Below, piece by piece: positions 43,300 to 53,702 of a stretch of DNA of 64,000 bases. Every line of letters begins with the position of its first letter. The stretch's first letter is position 1. Made by a program: the position numbers and the translations under genes. The notes below the pieces were generated by a model, which did no database searches, had not been told where the DNA came from, and saw nothing but the letters and a program-made list of their open reading frames with translations. This DNA comes from Doryteuthis pealeii (lineage: Eukaryota > Mollusca > Cephalopoda > Myopsida > Loliginidae): positions 78,812,944 to 78,876,943 of the forward strand of contig CM042151.1 of NCBI GenBank assembly GCA_023376005.1, read 5' to 3'.

Positions 43300-43490
43300 T
43301 ATTTACTTTTTTTGTGCAGTTGGGTCTTTTTTTAAAAAATTTATTCATATTTAATTTATTTTTTATTTATTTTTTAAAATCTATCTTTTTAATTTAAAAA
43401 AAAATTATTTTTATTTTTATTTATTTAAAACATTTAATTTTAATTTATTTATTTTTATTTTTTATTTATTTTTTAAATTTTTATTTTTTT
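43300..43490. repeat. TTTA/TTTTTA low-complexity tract
   Basis: Simple T-rich sequence between the two inverted SINE arms. Confidence 0.8.
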
Positions 43491-43492
43491 CC

Positions 43493-43576
43493 CTAGGTGG
43501 GTGCTCTACCACTGAGCTAAACCAGACCCTTTTAATTAAAACCCCATAATTAGTTGATTGATGATAGATTTTCTAA
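43493..43576 (-). repeat. Right arm of inverted pair with SINE B head
   Basis: Reverse complement of 42572-42655: GGGTGCTCTACCACTGAGCT..CTTTTAATTAAAACCCCATA..AATTAGTTGATTG. The copied segment includes non-SINE flank, so this is an inverted duplication, not a second SINE insertion. Confidence 0.85.
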
Positions 43577-43649
43577 TTCTTTTTAATATTTTTTTTTTTT
43601 TTTAAACACAGTACAATTGAATACAAAACATTTTTAAAACAATCTATTT

Positions 43650-43860
43650 GACTAATGGATGGGACACTAACAGTTACTACCCCTTTGTTTAAGAAAGTAC
43701 CTGAGTGTAATGGCCATGAAACAGTACTCCACACTCCCCAGATCTCCAGAACTGGAACCTCCCTCACCATCGAATGCAATTTACTGTCATACCCAAGACA
43801 GCCTTTTTGGGTTTTTTTAGTGGGTGGGTATCTTACCCTGATTTAGGGTAGAATGTGTAT
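43650..43860 (-). repeat. 91-codon retroposon, deleted copy
   Basis: Blocks ATGGATGGGACACTAACAG, CCCCAGATCTCCAGAACTGG and GGGTATCTTACCCTGATT; the ORF region is missing. Confidence 0.65.
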
Positions 43861-43887
43861 TCCAAGTCCAAACTTCAGGACATCAAA

Positions 43888-44385
43888 TTGTTACATAATT
43901 ATTAGTCACCTAATATCTATGTCAATAGTGTAGAGATCATAATGGCGATTAGTGCAGCTGATGGCCTTGAGGGTGAGTGACGGCACTTGACCTCACTCTC
44001 ACCTTGCCTTCCGGGGATAAATCATAAGAACTGGAAGGCATAGAAAACCCTGTCTTCCGGTTTAAGGATACTAAGTAACTCAGTCAGTCAGAAGTTAGAA
44101 GCCGAGCTTGTAAGATGTAAGTCTCACTGCGCAGATTGTCTGGGTTGGGGATTTGGAAATAAAGTAACATCAACGTAAATCGAAGTCTTGTGTTTATTAC
44201 CTAAAAACTAACAATGACACAGGGCTTCTGATAAAGAGAAATCCCTAACAGAAAACCAGACCAAAGTCCCCACGACAACTCCAGACGCAAGATGTTAGAA
44301 GAAGAACCAAAGCCGGCCAGAAGAATAGATGTCCAAGATATAGAAGCAAGTAAGAAGTAAAGAAGTAAGAAAGGGTATACAACAT
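43888..44385 (+). repeat. LTR plus leader remnant of an LTR element
   Basis: TGTTACATAATT...CTAAAAACTAACA (43888-44213) has 5-bp inverted ends and a late AATAAAG polyadenylation signal. The following leader (ATGACACAGGG.., then AAGTAAGAAGTAAAGAAG) recurs at 57.09-57.38 kb after a matching LTR 3' end. No gag or pol nearby. Confidence 0.5.
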
Positions 44386-44469
44386 TATATCGATTTGGTA
44401 CCATGAAAACCTCAGTATGCAATAAAATTGCCTGAGTAGAGGTTTGTCTTCTGAAGGCATTAGTCACAA

Positions 44470-45729
44470 AAAAATATTTATTTATTTATTTATCTATTTT
44501 TAAGTGGGACTCATTGTGGTTCAGATGTGCACTATACTCTAATTCTGTAAATCCCTTTTTTTAAATTATTATTATCAACAATAACCATGAAAATATAGCC
44601 ATACTTTATCTTTAGTTTCAAATTAAAAAAATTTTGAAGAATTTCCATTGCTAAAATATAGGATTATTACCAGATAGTACAACCCTGGATCTTTCATTGT
44701 TTTGTTTTTCTAGACAAAAATACATTTGTTTTTAACAGTTCAGTTAAGTAATAATTTAACTATTTCTATTAAATTTATCTTTATTAGGCAATTACCTCAT
44801 TTTTAGTAGATGTTTAAATTTAATTCTTAATGCTGTTAGTAATCAAATATATTGCTGTTGAAAAAAAAAAAACAGGCCAATTCTAATCAAAGCTGTTTTT
44901 CTTTTCAGACTGAAATTGAGAGGGTGGGGGAATTTCTCTAGCAAAAACAAGAAATTTTTTTAAAAAGTAGAGTCAAAAGTCAAGTAGTATTGAACTTATA
45001 TATTTTTAATTTTTTGTTCATTTTTTAAAATATTCTTTAGAATCATAAGTAAGTAATAGGTACCACCAAAATATGTCATGTGATCAGTTTAGGACATATT
45101 GAAGGAAGAAACGTAAATATTTTTCAACTTATTTTTTAAATCTCGCAAAAAAGAAACAACGAACATGAAGAGTTGTTACAAAGAAAAACTGTTATTTCAA
45201 AGATCAAACTATCCACTTGGGAAAAATTACTCACCATTATCTTGAAAAATAAGTAAAACAGTCTATTTTTTTGTTTGTTTTTTTTACAACAGGGACAATT
45301 TCTTTATTGATATTTTTTTAGCAGAATTCTGTATTCATGGTTCTTTTACGAAAAAGCTCTCGAATCAAAACTTATGAAAATCTTCTGATATGATTATTCA
45401 GACTCTTATCTTTATAGAAAAAGTAAAAATTGTTTTTTGTGGGTTCATTTTTTCATATTTCATAAAATAAAACCTTGTAAAAAACATTTCCCCTAATATA
45501 TTTTAGGAAAAAGTTATTTCAGACATATTGACATTAAAAGGTAAGTAATTATGGAAATTTCCGTGAAAATAGGACCATTTTTCATAGAATTTTAAATAAA
45601 AGCCTCTAGTCATAACTTGTTTTTGGCTATGTTAAATTTCAATTGATTTAACAGTGTAAAAATGTAAACATTGTTTTTCGTTCATAATCCGTAAGCTGAA
45701 AAAAATTACAAGAAATCATGAGTTTGTTT
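44470..45729. other. AT-rich DNA, no gene seen
   Basis: Presumed intron of locus B. A GGTACCACCAAAATATG block at 45059 resembles the GGTACC-family repeat edge. Confidence 0.45.
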
Positions 45730-45835
45730 AATGTTTCTTCTTTCGAATGGACAAAAAATTTTGAAGATAATATCAACCTTTATGCAAGTTTCATTGTATT
45801 AAATATTCACAGGGAAAATTGGTGGTACCTAAAAT
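45730..45835 (+). repeat. GGTACC-family repeat
   Basis: TTCTTCTTTCGAATGGACAA..ATGCAAGTTTCATTG..AGGGAAAATTGGTGGTACC, closest to the 37.17 and 2.74 kb copies. Confidence 0.7.
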
Positions 45836-45909
45836 GATAATATCTAAAAGTATTTAAGTGTGTTTATTATACATGAAATTGAAATACATAAAAATTAAGC
45901 ATCATAATA

Positions 45910-46092
45910 ATGGCATATCCAATAATACAGGATATTACCGAAGATATTTTCTTGAATAGTACGGCTCCAGAGGAACTCCTGAAGGTAAATGCTGAGAAGT
46001 GTCTCGTTTGTTCTCATGGAACGGGATTTTACCTTACCCCAATTGCCTTCCACGTGGATTGTGCAGGGTCGTTAGAGTCCACAAAGTTGTAA
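45910..46092 (+). CDS. 60-codon ORF, unrecognised
   Basis: Reads MAYPIIQDITEDIFLNSTAP, then ends VDCAGSLESTKL. Composition is more coding-like than its surroundings (Asp/Glu/Ser/Thr, balanced codons, two Cys pairs CLVCSHG and VDCAG). GTAAAT after codon 25 could be a donor. No family recognised. The stop falls within a few bases of the T1 MITE's target duplication. It may be a captured gene scrap. Confidence 0.2.
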   Translation: MAYPIIQDITEDIFLNSTAPEELLKVNAEKCLVCSHGTGFYLTPIAFHVDCAGSLESTKL

Positions 46093-46100
46093 CGATGGTT

Positions 46101-46333
46101 GGATCATATGACCTTTTTTTTTTTTTTTATCTCGATTAAGAAAGAACATGTTTTTCATTTACACCGTCAATATCCGGTTGTTTTAACAGACGATTTTTAG
46201 ATTTTTAAATTTTTTTTAAAACTAACCCTTAAAACTAACCCCCCTAACAAACAACCGGATATTGACGGTGTAAATGAAAAAAATGACCTAATGAAACGAA
46301 ATCGAAAAGGGGGGCCTTAAGGTAATATGGTCC
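46101..46333. mobile_element. MITE family T1 with exact 8-bp duplication
   Basis: Starts GGATCATATGACC and ends AATATGGTCC. CGATGGTT occurs at 46093-46100 and 46334-46341, an exact 8-bp target duplication, as for hAT-type transposition. The core has CCCTTAAAACTAACCCCCC, a decayed telomere-like tract. Confidence 0.9.
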
Positions 46334-46722
46334 CGATGGTTTACAACATCAGTCGAGCGAAGGCATTGTTTTTTATTCACTATATTTTCCTTATTTAAAT
46401 ACGTTAATTCAAAGTTGATATTCAAGTCAACCTTAATATTACAATAAGAAATAAATAAAAAAAAAAAAAAAAAACGAACACTAGATTTTAATCGGAAAGT
46501 TCAATATAACAAAAAATGTAACTCCATACCAACAATTAAACTCTAAATAACAAAGTTATCGACTTTTATTACTAAAGCAATCACTAAGGAATAGAATTAT
46601 GGATTATAACGATAAACAACTAAGGTTGAACGAATGTATAAAATATGAAGCAGGCATCGAAAAGATTAATTTTTGGGCAGTTTGTTCCAAGTGATTAATA
46701 AAATAAAGCTTCGAACACTTAC

Positions 46723-46900
46723 TAGATTTATCCAAAGCGTAAACTTTGGTAAGTTCTGTATTTGAAAAAGATGAGATGGATTCAGATTTACTGCGATGAT
46801 TTTTCAAGTAAATAAAAGATTATTTGAGGTGGGTGCAGAGGTGTACCCACATCAAATAGTCAGATTTACTGCGATGATATAGTCATCACTTGATGCGGTG
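46723..46900 (-). other. Candidate first exon of zinc-finger locus B
   Basis: Minus strand contains AATCAACACCGCATCAAG, then CAGAACTTACCAAAGTTTAC, then ATAAATCTA and donor GTAAGTGTTCGAAG (46722-46717). Aligns with first exon A and with 50.28-50.39 kb (AATCAAACACCGCCTCAAG). Contains a small duplication (CAGATTTACTGCGATGAT occurs twice). It lies 5.1 kb upstream of terminal exon B on the same strand. Confidence 0.5.
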
Positions 46901-46994
46901 TTGATTAACTCTCGTACCCTTTTGAAATTTTGATCCACACTGTTTGAAGATCGCTATTTATTTACTAAGCGTTGCTTAGATATGGCACACAGGC

Positions 46995-47150
46995 AAGACT
47001 TGCTGTTTGCTTAATATTCCGGATTATAAGCTGTGACGGAGAACGAAAAAGAGCAAGACTTTGTCTTGCCTGCCGGGATCGAACCCGCGTCCTCCCGCAT
47101 GCAAAAGCAAATGCAATTTAGACACTGGACGGACGCGAGGTGCAATTCAA
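46995..47150 (-). mobile_element. tRNA-like SINE, family C
   Basis: Minus strand has an excellent B box, GCGGGTTCGATCCCGGC, after GCATGCGGGAGGAC, then GCAAGAC repeats. The plus-strand translation AGIEPASSRM is the typical product of an antisense tRNA and is not a protein. Confidence 0.55.
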
Positions 47151-47393
47151 GTGCCCGGATGTTGGCACCCACATGCGTCCATGCGAATGCACGAACGCGA
47201 GGTTCGACTGATGTGCCCGGATGTTGGAGGACTGTGCCAAGGCCCTCTAAGATATCAGTGTATATCTTAGAAGGCGCTGACTGTGCCCATGAAAACCAAG
47301 TGAGTGGAACGCTGGACAGTTAGCAGAAGCAATTGACCGATGCGAGACAGCGACGAAGCGCTTTTTGAACAAATGAGCTCTCCTTGCGAATCT

Positions 47394-47395
<2 letters not shown>
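47151..47395. repeat. GC-rich insert with a two-unit tandem repeat
   Basis: Clearly richer in G+C than its neighbours. The unit GCGAGGTGCAATTCAAG..TGCCCGGATGTTGG recurs as GCGAGGTTCGACTGATG..TGCCCGGATGTTGG. A hairpin TCTAAGATA/TATCTTAGA sits at 47249-47272. It ends at the (ATA)n tract shared with the CR1-like tail. Confidence 0.55.
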
Positions 47396-47433
<38 letters not shown>

Positions 47434-47925
47434 TCTTTTCAGCTAGTATATTAGGTCTGAGACCTGTCAACTGTTCCTTACAAATATTCATTTTAAATCC
47501 ACTGAATATTTAATGTCATTCCACAGATTATCCAACCTTGCCTTGAAGGAGTTTAGAGATGGAGCATTCACTACTGATGAAGGTAGTTTATTCCATGTAT
47601 TCACCACTCTGTAGCTAAAATAATTTTGTCTTGCGTTTGCTTTACAAGATTTTTTAAGGAGTTTTAATTTATGTCCCCTTGTATAGGTATTTTGAGCAAT
47701 ATTTAGTAGGTCAGAGTTCGCTGAATAGAAACCATGCGTGTATTTGTAGGCTTCGATCATATCCCCTCTCATACGTCGGAAAACCAGACTTGGTAGGTCA
47801 ATGTTCCTAAGTCTTTCTTCATATGAAAGGGATTTTAAATTATTCACTAATTTAGTAGCTCTCCTCTGGACTCCCTCAAACACACTCTTCGCTTTCTCTC
47901 GTGGACAACAAACACATATGTTGTG
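47396..47925 (-). mobile_element. CR1-like LINE, 3' end with C-terminal RT tail
   Basis: The minus-strand frame 47488-47925 encodes about 145 residues of the C-terminus found in CR1/jockey-type RT proteins: VFEGVQRRATKLVNN, SYEERLRNIDL, RRMRGDMIEAYKYTHGF, TRGHKLKLLKKSC, FSYRVVNTWNKLPSSVV and LNSFKARLDNLW. Open to its natural stop, so a fairly recent 5'-truncated insertion. A ~55-bp 3' UTR and an ATT-type microsatellite tail (47396-47432) follow. RT domains are absent. Confidence 0.8.
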
Positions 47926-47984
47926 TTGGGAATTTTCTGCTTCCATCTTGGTTCTATCTCGTTAATCAGGAACACAAATAAGCG

Positions 47985-48265
47985 TCACGGATAAGATGTG
48001 ACACAAGGTCGCAAGTATGAGGCATTCGTCGAGTATCGAACTCGCTATTCAGTAGTAATGGACCTGTGAGACTAGCTTGTTAACCATTATATGACGATGA
48101 GGCGGCCTATGTATTTTACCTAACCCGTCCGCCACGGGTAGGATATGGCACAAGGTCGCAAATATGGGCATCCAGCTAGGATCGAATTAAGTAGTAATGG
48201 ATCTGCATGACTAACTTGCTAATCTTACGGCTTGTACACCACAGTGGGAAGCGCAGTAAGGGTAA
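47985..48265 (-). mobile_element. tRNA-like SINE family D, two tandem copies
   Basis: Copy 1 (47985-48113): minus strand has ATAATGGTTAACAAGC (A-box-like) and GCGAGTTCGATACTCGAC (B box), then GCGACCTTGTGTCACATC. Copy 2 (48118-48265) repeats this order with more decay (AAGTTAGTCATGCAG, then GCGACCTTGTGCCATATCC). Same strand, head to tail. Confidence 0.65.
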
Positions 48266-48489
48266 CCCAAAGTCGAACTTTTTAGACTTTATTTTTCCGA
48301 GGAAGGTATCATTTGGAAACGAGAAAATAGAAATTTAATTTATAACATCAGATTTCAGTTGTCCAAACCTTTTCTTGTTCGTCAATGATACCTGTATTGG
48401 AAAAAAGGTCTAAAAATGCTAAGTTTTGGGTTACCCTACGCCACTTAACCTGGACTGTAAAATACTTAGTTTGAATATCGCTTACATCA

Positions 48490-49592
48490 GGTTTGGTTTG
48501 TTTGGTTCGTTTTGTTTTATGGCATATCAACTTCAGTGGGTCATTTAATAACGATTAAGTTTTGAAATAAATAAATTTTTAATGGATACACAATTTTTTT
48601 TATAAATACATTTTTCGGCTGAACTTGCACAACGGTCGGAAAATTAAAACGGAAAGTTTTTTGGAGGTCACCCATGACAGTTTAACTACAGTCTATGAAT
48701 GAACTTTTTGCGAATTGGGTTACGGTTTAGGGGTTTGGGGATTAAGGTTGTTTGGGGTTTTTTTTTTGCGTATTGCTTAAAAAAAACAACAATAAAAAAA
48801 ACCCAAATTACTATACATTTAATGTTGAAAAATATTTTTTTAAACCAATTTTAATTGAAATTATACATCGCAATACTAACACAAATAACTGAGACTAATG
48901 TGTCTACCGTTGGGTTTAATAATTAATTTCAATGGTTTGTTGTTTTTTTTTAAGCAATACGTAATTAAAAATAACCTTAATCCCCAAACCCCTAAACCGT
49001 AATCCAATTCACAAAAAGTTAATTCATAGACTGTAGTTAAATTGTCATGGGTGACCTCCAAAAGACTTTCCGTATTAATTTTCCGAGCGTTGTGCAAGTT
49101 CAGCCCATTTTTCTATTTAACCCATAGATGGGACCCTAACAGGTACTACCACTCCGGGTCAGAGTGGACAAGGGGGCAATGGTGATGAAGGGGTGCTCCA
49201 CATTCCCCAAACCTCCAAAACTGGAACCTCACCATCAGATAGAGTTTTAACGACAACGTCATTCCCAGGACATGTAAACCCTCAGCTACCGCATTCTAGC
49301 ACCCATATGATAAAAAGTGTTGGGGTTTGCCATAAGGGCAATAGGGTTGGGCCAATCATATAGGTGCTAGGGCATGACGTGACCAGCCGATTGATCGGAG
49401 GGGGCCTCTCCGACCGTGCCTACGTAAGGGTAAGTGGTGTGTTGCAGGTCATGAACTGCTCATCCACCAAAACTCCGCCCTTAAGCATTACGGGTTGCCA
49501 CCAACGGCCTACAGGTAGCCCCATTTGGGGGAGTCTTACCCCTCTGCAGAGGTGCAGTTGGTGCATTCTAACGCCACAGCTGACAGGGGGGG
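48490..49592 (-). mobile_element. 91-codon retroposon interrupted by an M-family MITE
   Basis: Outer element bounded by TTACATCA at 48482-48489 and 49593-49600. Same ends as other copies (GGTTTGG side, GCTGACAGGG side). The 91-codon frame is broken: it retains MTCNTPL and then diverges. A MITE at 48617-49105 splits it. Confidence 0.8.
48617..49105. mobile_element. MITE family M, nested, exact 8-bp duplication
   Basis: Ends GGCTGAACTTGCACAACG and CGTTGTGCAAGTTCAGCC. CATTTTTC at 48609-48616 and 49106-49113 is an exact 8-bp target duplication. The arms extend inward for more than 150 bp (CATGACAGTTTAACTACAG mirrored near 49030). No coding sequence. Confidence 0.9.
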
Positions 49593-49791
49593 TTACATCA
49601 AGTACCAACCAATTATAAACAAGAACATAGATTTTTTTAAAAATATATTACATTACTACAAATATTCAAAATCTTATAATTTTAAATTGGAGCATTTTAC
49701 AAGGAGAAATTATATAAAGCAATAAAAAAAAATACGGAATTGGTTTACTTAGTTATTGTGACGCGATAGACGTATTTTACAAAATAAATTT

Positions 49792-50080
49792 GGTAAAGAA
49801 GAACAATTTCCTCGTAAATTCCTACCATAAAATAAACTGAACCCTCATTTTATGTCCGTGTTTTTGCAATAAATGTTTTATTTTTCTTGCACCAGTTATT
49901 TTACAATACTAAATATATTTTCTGGACTCTTTATTCTTTAACAAATAAAGAAAATATATTTAGTATTGTAAAATGACGGGTACAAGAAAAATAAAACATT
50001 TATTGCAAAAACACGGACATAAAATGAGGGTTCAGTTTATCTTATGGTAGCAATTTACGAGGAAATTGTTCTTTTTTACC
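49792..50080. mobile_element. MITE family T3, mid-size copy
   Basis: CCTCGTAAATTCCTACCATA near the left end is mirrored by TATGGTAGCAATTTACGAGG at the right. Outer ends GGTAAAGAAGAAC and GTTCTTTTTTACC. It lies about 200 bp upstream of first exon C. Confidence 0.8.
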
Positions 50081-50121
50081 AACTATTTTTGGCACTACCC
50101 ACAACTGTGCATTTGTGTTCA

Positions 50122-50175
50122 ATGAGTAGCTTTCCACTTTAAAAACCGACCTCGTTGCGCACCCTGCATGTGACG
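50122..50175 (+). repeat. SINE family A, 3' end fragment
   Basis: GCTTTCCACTTTAAAAACC..GCGCACCCTGCATG resembles the CTTTACTCCACTTAAAAATT..CCCTGCC end of family A. Confidence 0.4.
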
Positions 50176-50279
50176 GAAGGACCAAGAAAAACAATCATCA
50201 TGGTCCTGGGTTTGTGGCTTACGTTCTTTAATCAGAGATGTTTGGAAAAAAAAAATAACGTTCTTGTAAAAGGGACGCG

Positions 50280-50386
50280 AGGTAATCAAACACCGCCTCA
50301 AGCGTTCAACATATATCCGTAAATCTTAATACATCCTATATTTTTACAATACACAAATCACCAAAATTTGCACATTCAACCATCCT
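50280..50386 (+). other. Candidate first exon of zinc-finger locus C
   Basis: AATCAAACACCGCCTCAAGC, then CAAATCACCAAAATTTGCAC, then CAACCATCCT and donor GTAAGTGTTCGAGG at 50387. The best-aligned partners are first exons B and A, on the opposite strand. It lies 3.3 kb upstream of an acceptor (TTTCTTTTCTTTACAG) before the finger array, same strand. Confidence 0.5.
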
Positions 50387-50750
50387 GTAAGTGTTCGAGG
50401 TTTTATTTTACTAATCAATTTGAACAAATATGAATAATCTAATTCTTTTCGATTGTCCTTAAATCATATTTTGTATATAATATTCATCCAGCTTCTTTAT
50501 CGTTATAGAATTGACATTGAATAATTGAATAAAATTTGTTGACGGTTCGAAATTTTTATATGTAATTTCTTTTGATTGTGTTTAATTATTAAATTATTAA
50601 AGTACAGAAATTAGACGAGGAAAAAAAAAGCTACCTTTTTTGTAAAAAAAAACAAAAACAAAAAACTAAACAGACATTAACACGATGATACACACGAATA
50701 CTAACTTTTTTTAAAAAATTAGTAAGACCAAATTCAAACTTAATACATTT

Positions 50751-51270
50751 GGGCTGACTTTTGATTTAGGTCGGAAAATTAAAACGGAAAGTTTTTTGGT
50801 GGTACCCAATGGCTGACTTCTGATTTAGGTCGGAAAATTAAAACGGAAAGTTTTTTGGTGGTACCCAATGACAGTTTAACTACAGTCTGATTAACATTTT
50901 GCGAATTGCGTTACGGTTGTAGGGGATTAAGGTTGTTTTTTTAAGGCTGACTTAGTGACTTCTGATTTAGGTCGGAAAATTAAAACGGAAAGTTTTTTGG
51001 TGGTACCCAATGATAGTTTAACTACAGTCTATGAATTAACATTTTGCGAATTGGGTTACGGTTTTAGGGGATCAAGGTTGTTTTTAATTACGTATTGCTT
51101 AAAAAAAACAACAAAAAACCCAAATTACTATACATTTAATTAACCATTGAAATTAATTATTGAATCTATTATTGAGACAGTTGTTTGTGTTAGTATTGCA
51201 ATGTATAATTTCAATTAAACTTAGTTAAAAAAATATATTTTTCAACATTAAATGTATAGTAATTTGGGTT
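50751..51270 (+). repeat. Three tandem partial copies of MITE M
   Basis: The left-end block GATTTAGGTCGGAAAATTAA, then AACGGAAAGTTTTTTGGTGG, occurs at about 50763, 50820 and 50968, each time a little longer; only the third carries the long interior. This looks like repeated slippage or serial insertion at one site. Confidence 0.8.
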
Positions 51271-51668
51271 GAAAAATCGTTGAAAACCAATAATCGGTTA
51301 TTGAATATGTACAAGAAAACAATTATGTCAAATACGGCCACTCATACATTAAATGTATAATTGTTAAAAAGAAATAATATGTAAAGTTACAATTCTCGTT
51401 TTCACATAAAAAATAACCCCTTTGTATGTAAAACGGATTATTCTTTTTTTCTTTTTCTTTTTTATTAATGGTGAGTAATTTTCCCCAATCGGATAATTTG
51501 ATCTTTGAATTAACTGTTTTTCTTTGTAACAAGTCTGTATAATCGTTACTTTTTTGAGAGAGATTTGTAAAAAAACAAAGTTAAAAAAATATTTACTTTA
51601 GGTTATTCAAAATGGCCTAAATTGATCACGTGACCGAATTTTGATTATCCCTATAAATCAATGAAATA

Positions 51669-51669
<1 letters not shown>

Positions 51670-51703
<34 letters not shown>
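51670..51703. repeat. (TAA)n microsatellite
   Basis: About 34 bp, no LINE attached. Confidence 0.9.
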
Positions 51704-52267
51704 TCGCTTAGGTGAGAAATTGGCAGTCACTAAGCAACACTGTGTCTACACTATCCTAATTTATATATATATGCCCTATCACTAATATTGAGCACTCTTT
51801 ATGAATATATCAAAATACATTTTATATATAGACAACAGGTTAGAAAAATCCAACAAAATGTGAAAAATATAAATGGAAAGGTGGATAAACCATCAGAAAC
51901 AATTGACTCAATTAATATTGTATCTTTTTTTTTTAAACATAACAAATAAAAACAAAATAAGAATTGAATCAATTGTTTGTGTTGGTTTATCGACCTTTCC
52001 ATTTATACATTTCACACACACACACTCACGTATATATATATATATATATATTGTATTACAAATGTAGTAAAGTCATAGAAATTTTTGGGGATATGGATAT
52101 GAAATAAGCTTTATCTTAAAGGTCTTTAAAAAATATGAAAATACTTTTGATGCATGATTATAGCTCTTCACCCAGGAGCAAACATGTTTTTAGTTTTTAG
52201 AAGAGAGTTTATTTCTTATTAAATAAAAATATGAAAGAAAGATGTTTTTTAAGAGAATGAAACACAT

Positions 52268-52888
52268 TTAGGTGTCAAATCATCCAGGCCATGTCACACA
52301 CCCGCCTTCAATTTTTCTGAAATTGTGTACAGGTGTGGACTATGTTAAAGTCAGACATTCCACAAAATTTGAGCTTCCAATTCCAAGAATTGGCAGAGTT
52401 ATGTCGATTTTTACCTCTCCAAATTTGAGGGATGTCAAGAAAAATGGCGACTTTTAAAAAAGATAATTTGGTGTTGCCACAGAAAAAAATTTTGTCTTAG
52501 ATTCAGTGGCACATCGGGATATTGATCTTTCTATGAAAAAATCAGTTATCATCAATAACTTAAAATTGGTTGACTTTCAGACTTTTTCAATAGCATTTTT
52601 GGTTTTCTTTAGCAAAAATACTTTTAGAAACCAATTTTTAGGAGTGGGGAAGTTCTAGAACTCATTTTAGAGACAAAAATAGATTACAAAAAGTTGCCAT
52701 TTTTGCAAACCCCACCAAATTTGGAGAGCTAAAAATCGACATAACTCAATTTTTGAAATTGGAAGCTCAAATTTTGGGGAATGTCTAACTTTAATACAGT
52801 CCACACCTGTACAAAATTTCAGAAAAATTGAAAGGGGTGTGTGACAATTTTACTTTTTTCTGGATGATTTGACATGGAATTGCCCAGG
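52268..52888. mobile_element. Foldback element family F, fullest copy
   Basis: Arms of about 150 bp: CATGTCACACACCC..GAGCTTCCAATTCCAAG..TATGTCGATTTTTACC at left, mirrored by AAAAATCGACATAACTC..GGAAGCTCAAATTTTGGGG..GGGGTGTGTGAC at right. The right end is GATGATTTGACATGGAATTG. No target duplication defined. No coding sequence. Confidence 0.8.
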
Positions 52889-53106
52889 TACAATTAATTT
52901 TATTACCTTCGAAATTATCTGGTAGAGTTGAATTTATGTAAACATAATTTAAGAAATATCTATCATTGCGAGAAGATGCAATAATTTGCCTAAACTAATA
53001 ATTTTTACATGCATTTTAAAAGTGTTAGCATCTGAAGGTATGTAAAAAAATTATTTGTTTAAGATGAGCATAAAAGTCCCCATCGACATAAAATAAATTT
53101 ATGCAT

Positions 53107-53619
53107 GAGGGTGAATCAAAAAGTAATGCTATTTTTTTAGGGTACGTATAATTACTAACACAGGAACATGTATCATACATCAATACTTCTCCACATAGTC
53201 ACCATTTCTGTCAATAGCAATGTTCCACCTTTAAATGAGAGCATGTATCCCTGCCCCGTAAAATTCTGTTGACTGTTGTTTGAGCCACTTCTTCACTACA
53301 TATTTCACTTCATCATCACTGGAATAATGTTTGCCTCTCAAACCCTCTTTCATGGGGCTGATAGACTGAAAGTGCTAAATCTTGTGACTATGGAAGATGC
53401 ATGTCCACCAGTATGGGGCAATTTTCTCCCTTGTCCTGATGCTTGTGTGTGGTCAAGCATTGTCATGCAAAAGTAGAACATCGTCGATTAGCAAGTTAGG
53501 TCTTACTCATCTGATTCTTGCTCTGAGCCTTGTTAGTCTCTCAATGTAAGCCTTAGTTTTATAAAAAAAAACTTCACATAAAATAAATAAAATGGCATTA
53601 CTTTTTGACTCACCCTCGT
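53107..53619 (-). mobile_element. Mariner-like element, internally deleted
   Basis: Ends GAGGGTGAATCAAAAAGTAA and TTACTTTTTGACTCACCCTC, TA at the right edge. Minus-strand translation, with stops, gives the transposase C-terminus: HDNA.PHT, SPMKEGLRGKHYSSDDEV, VVKKWLKQQSTEFY, GAGIHAL, WNIAIDRNGDYVEKY. Non-autonomous. Confidence 0.85.
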
Positions 53620-53702
53620 ATAATGAAATATAAAATGAGTTAATATAATATAATATAAATTGTGGTATAATTTAAATATAATTTCTTTCTTTTCTTTACA
53701 GA

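Noticed and set aside
47033..47323. 96-codon frame with an AGIEPASSRM motif
   Set aside because: Classic antisense translation of a tRNA-like SINE head.
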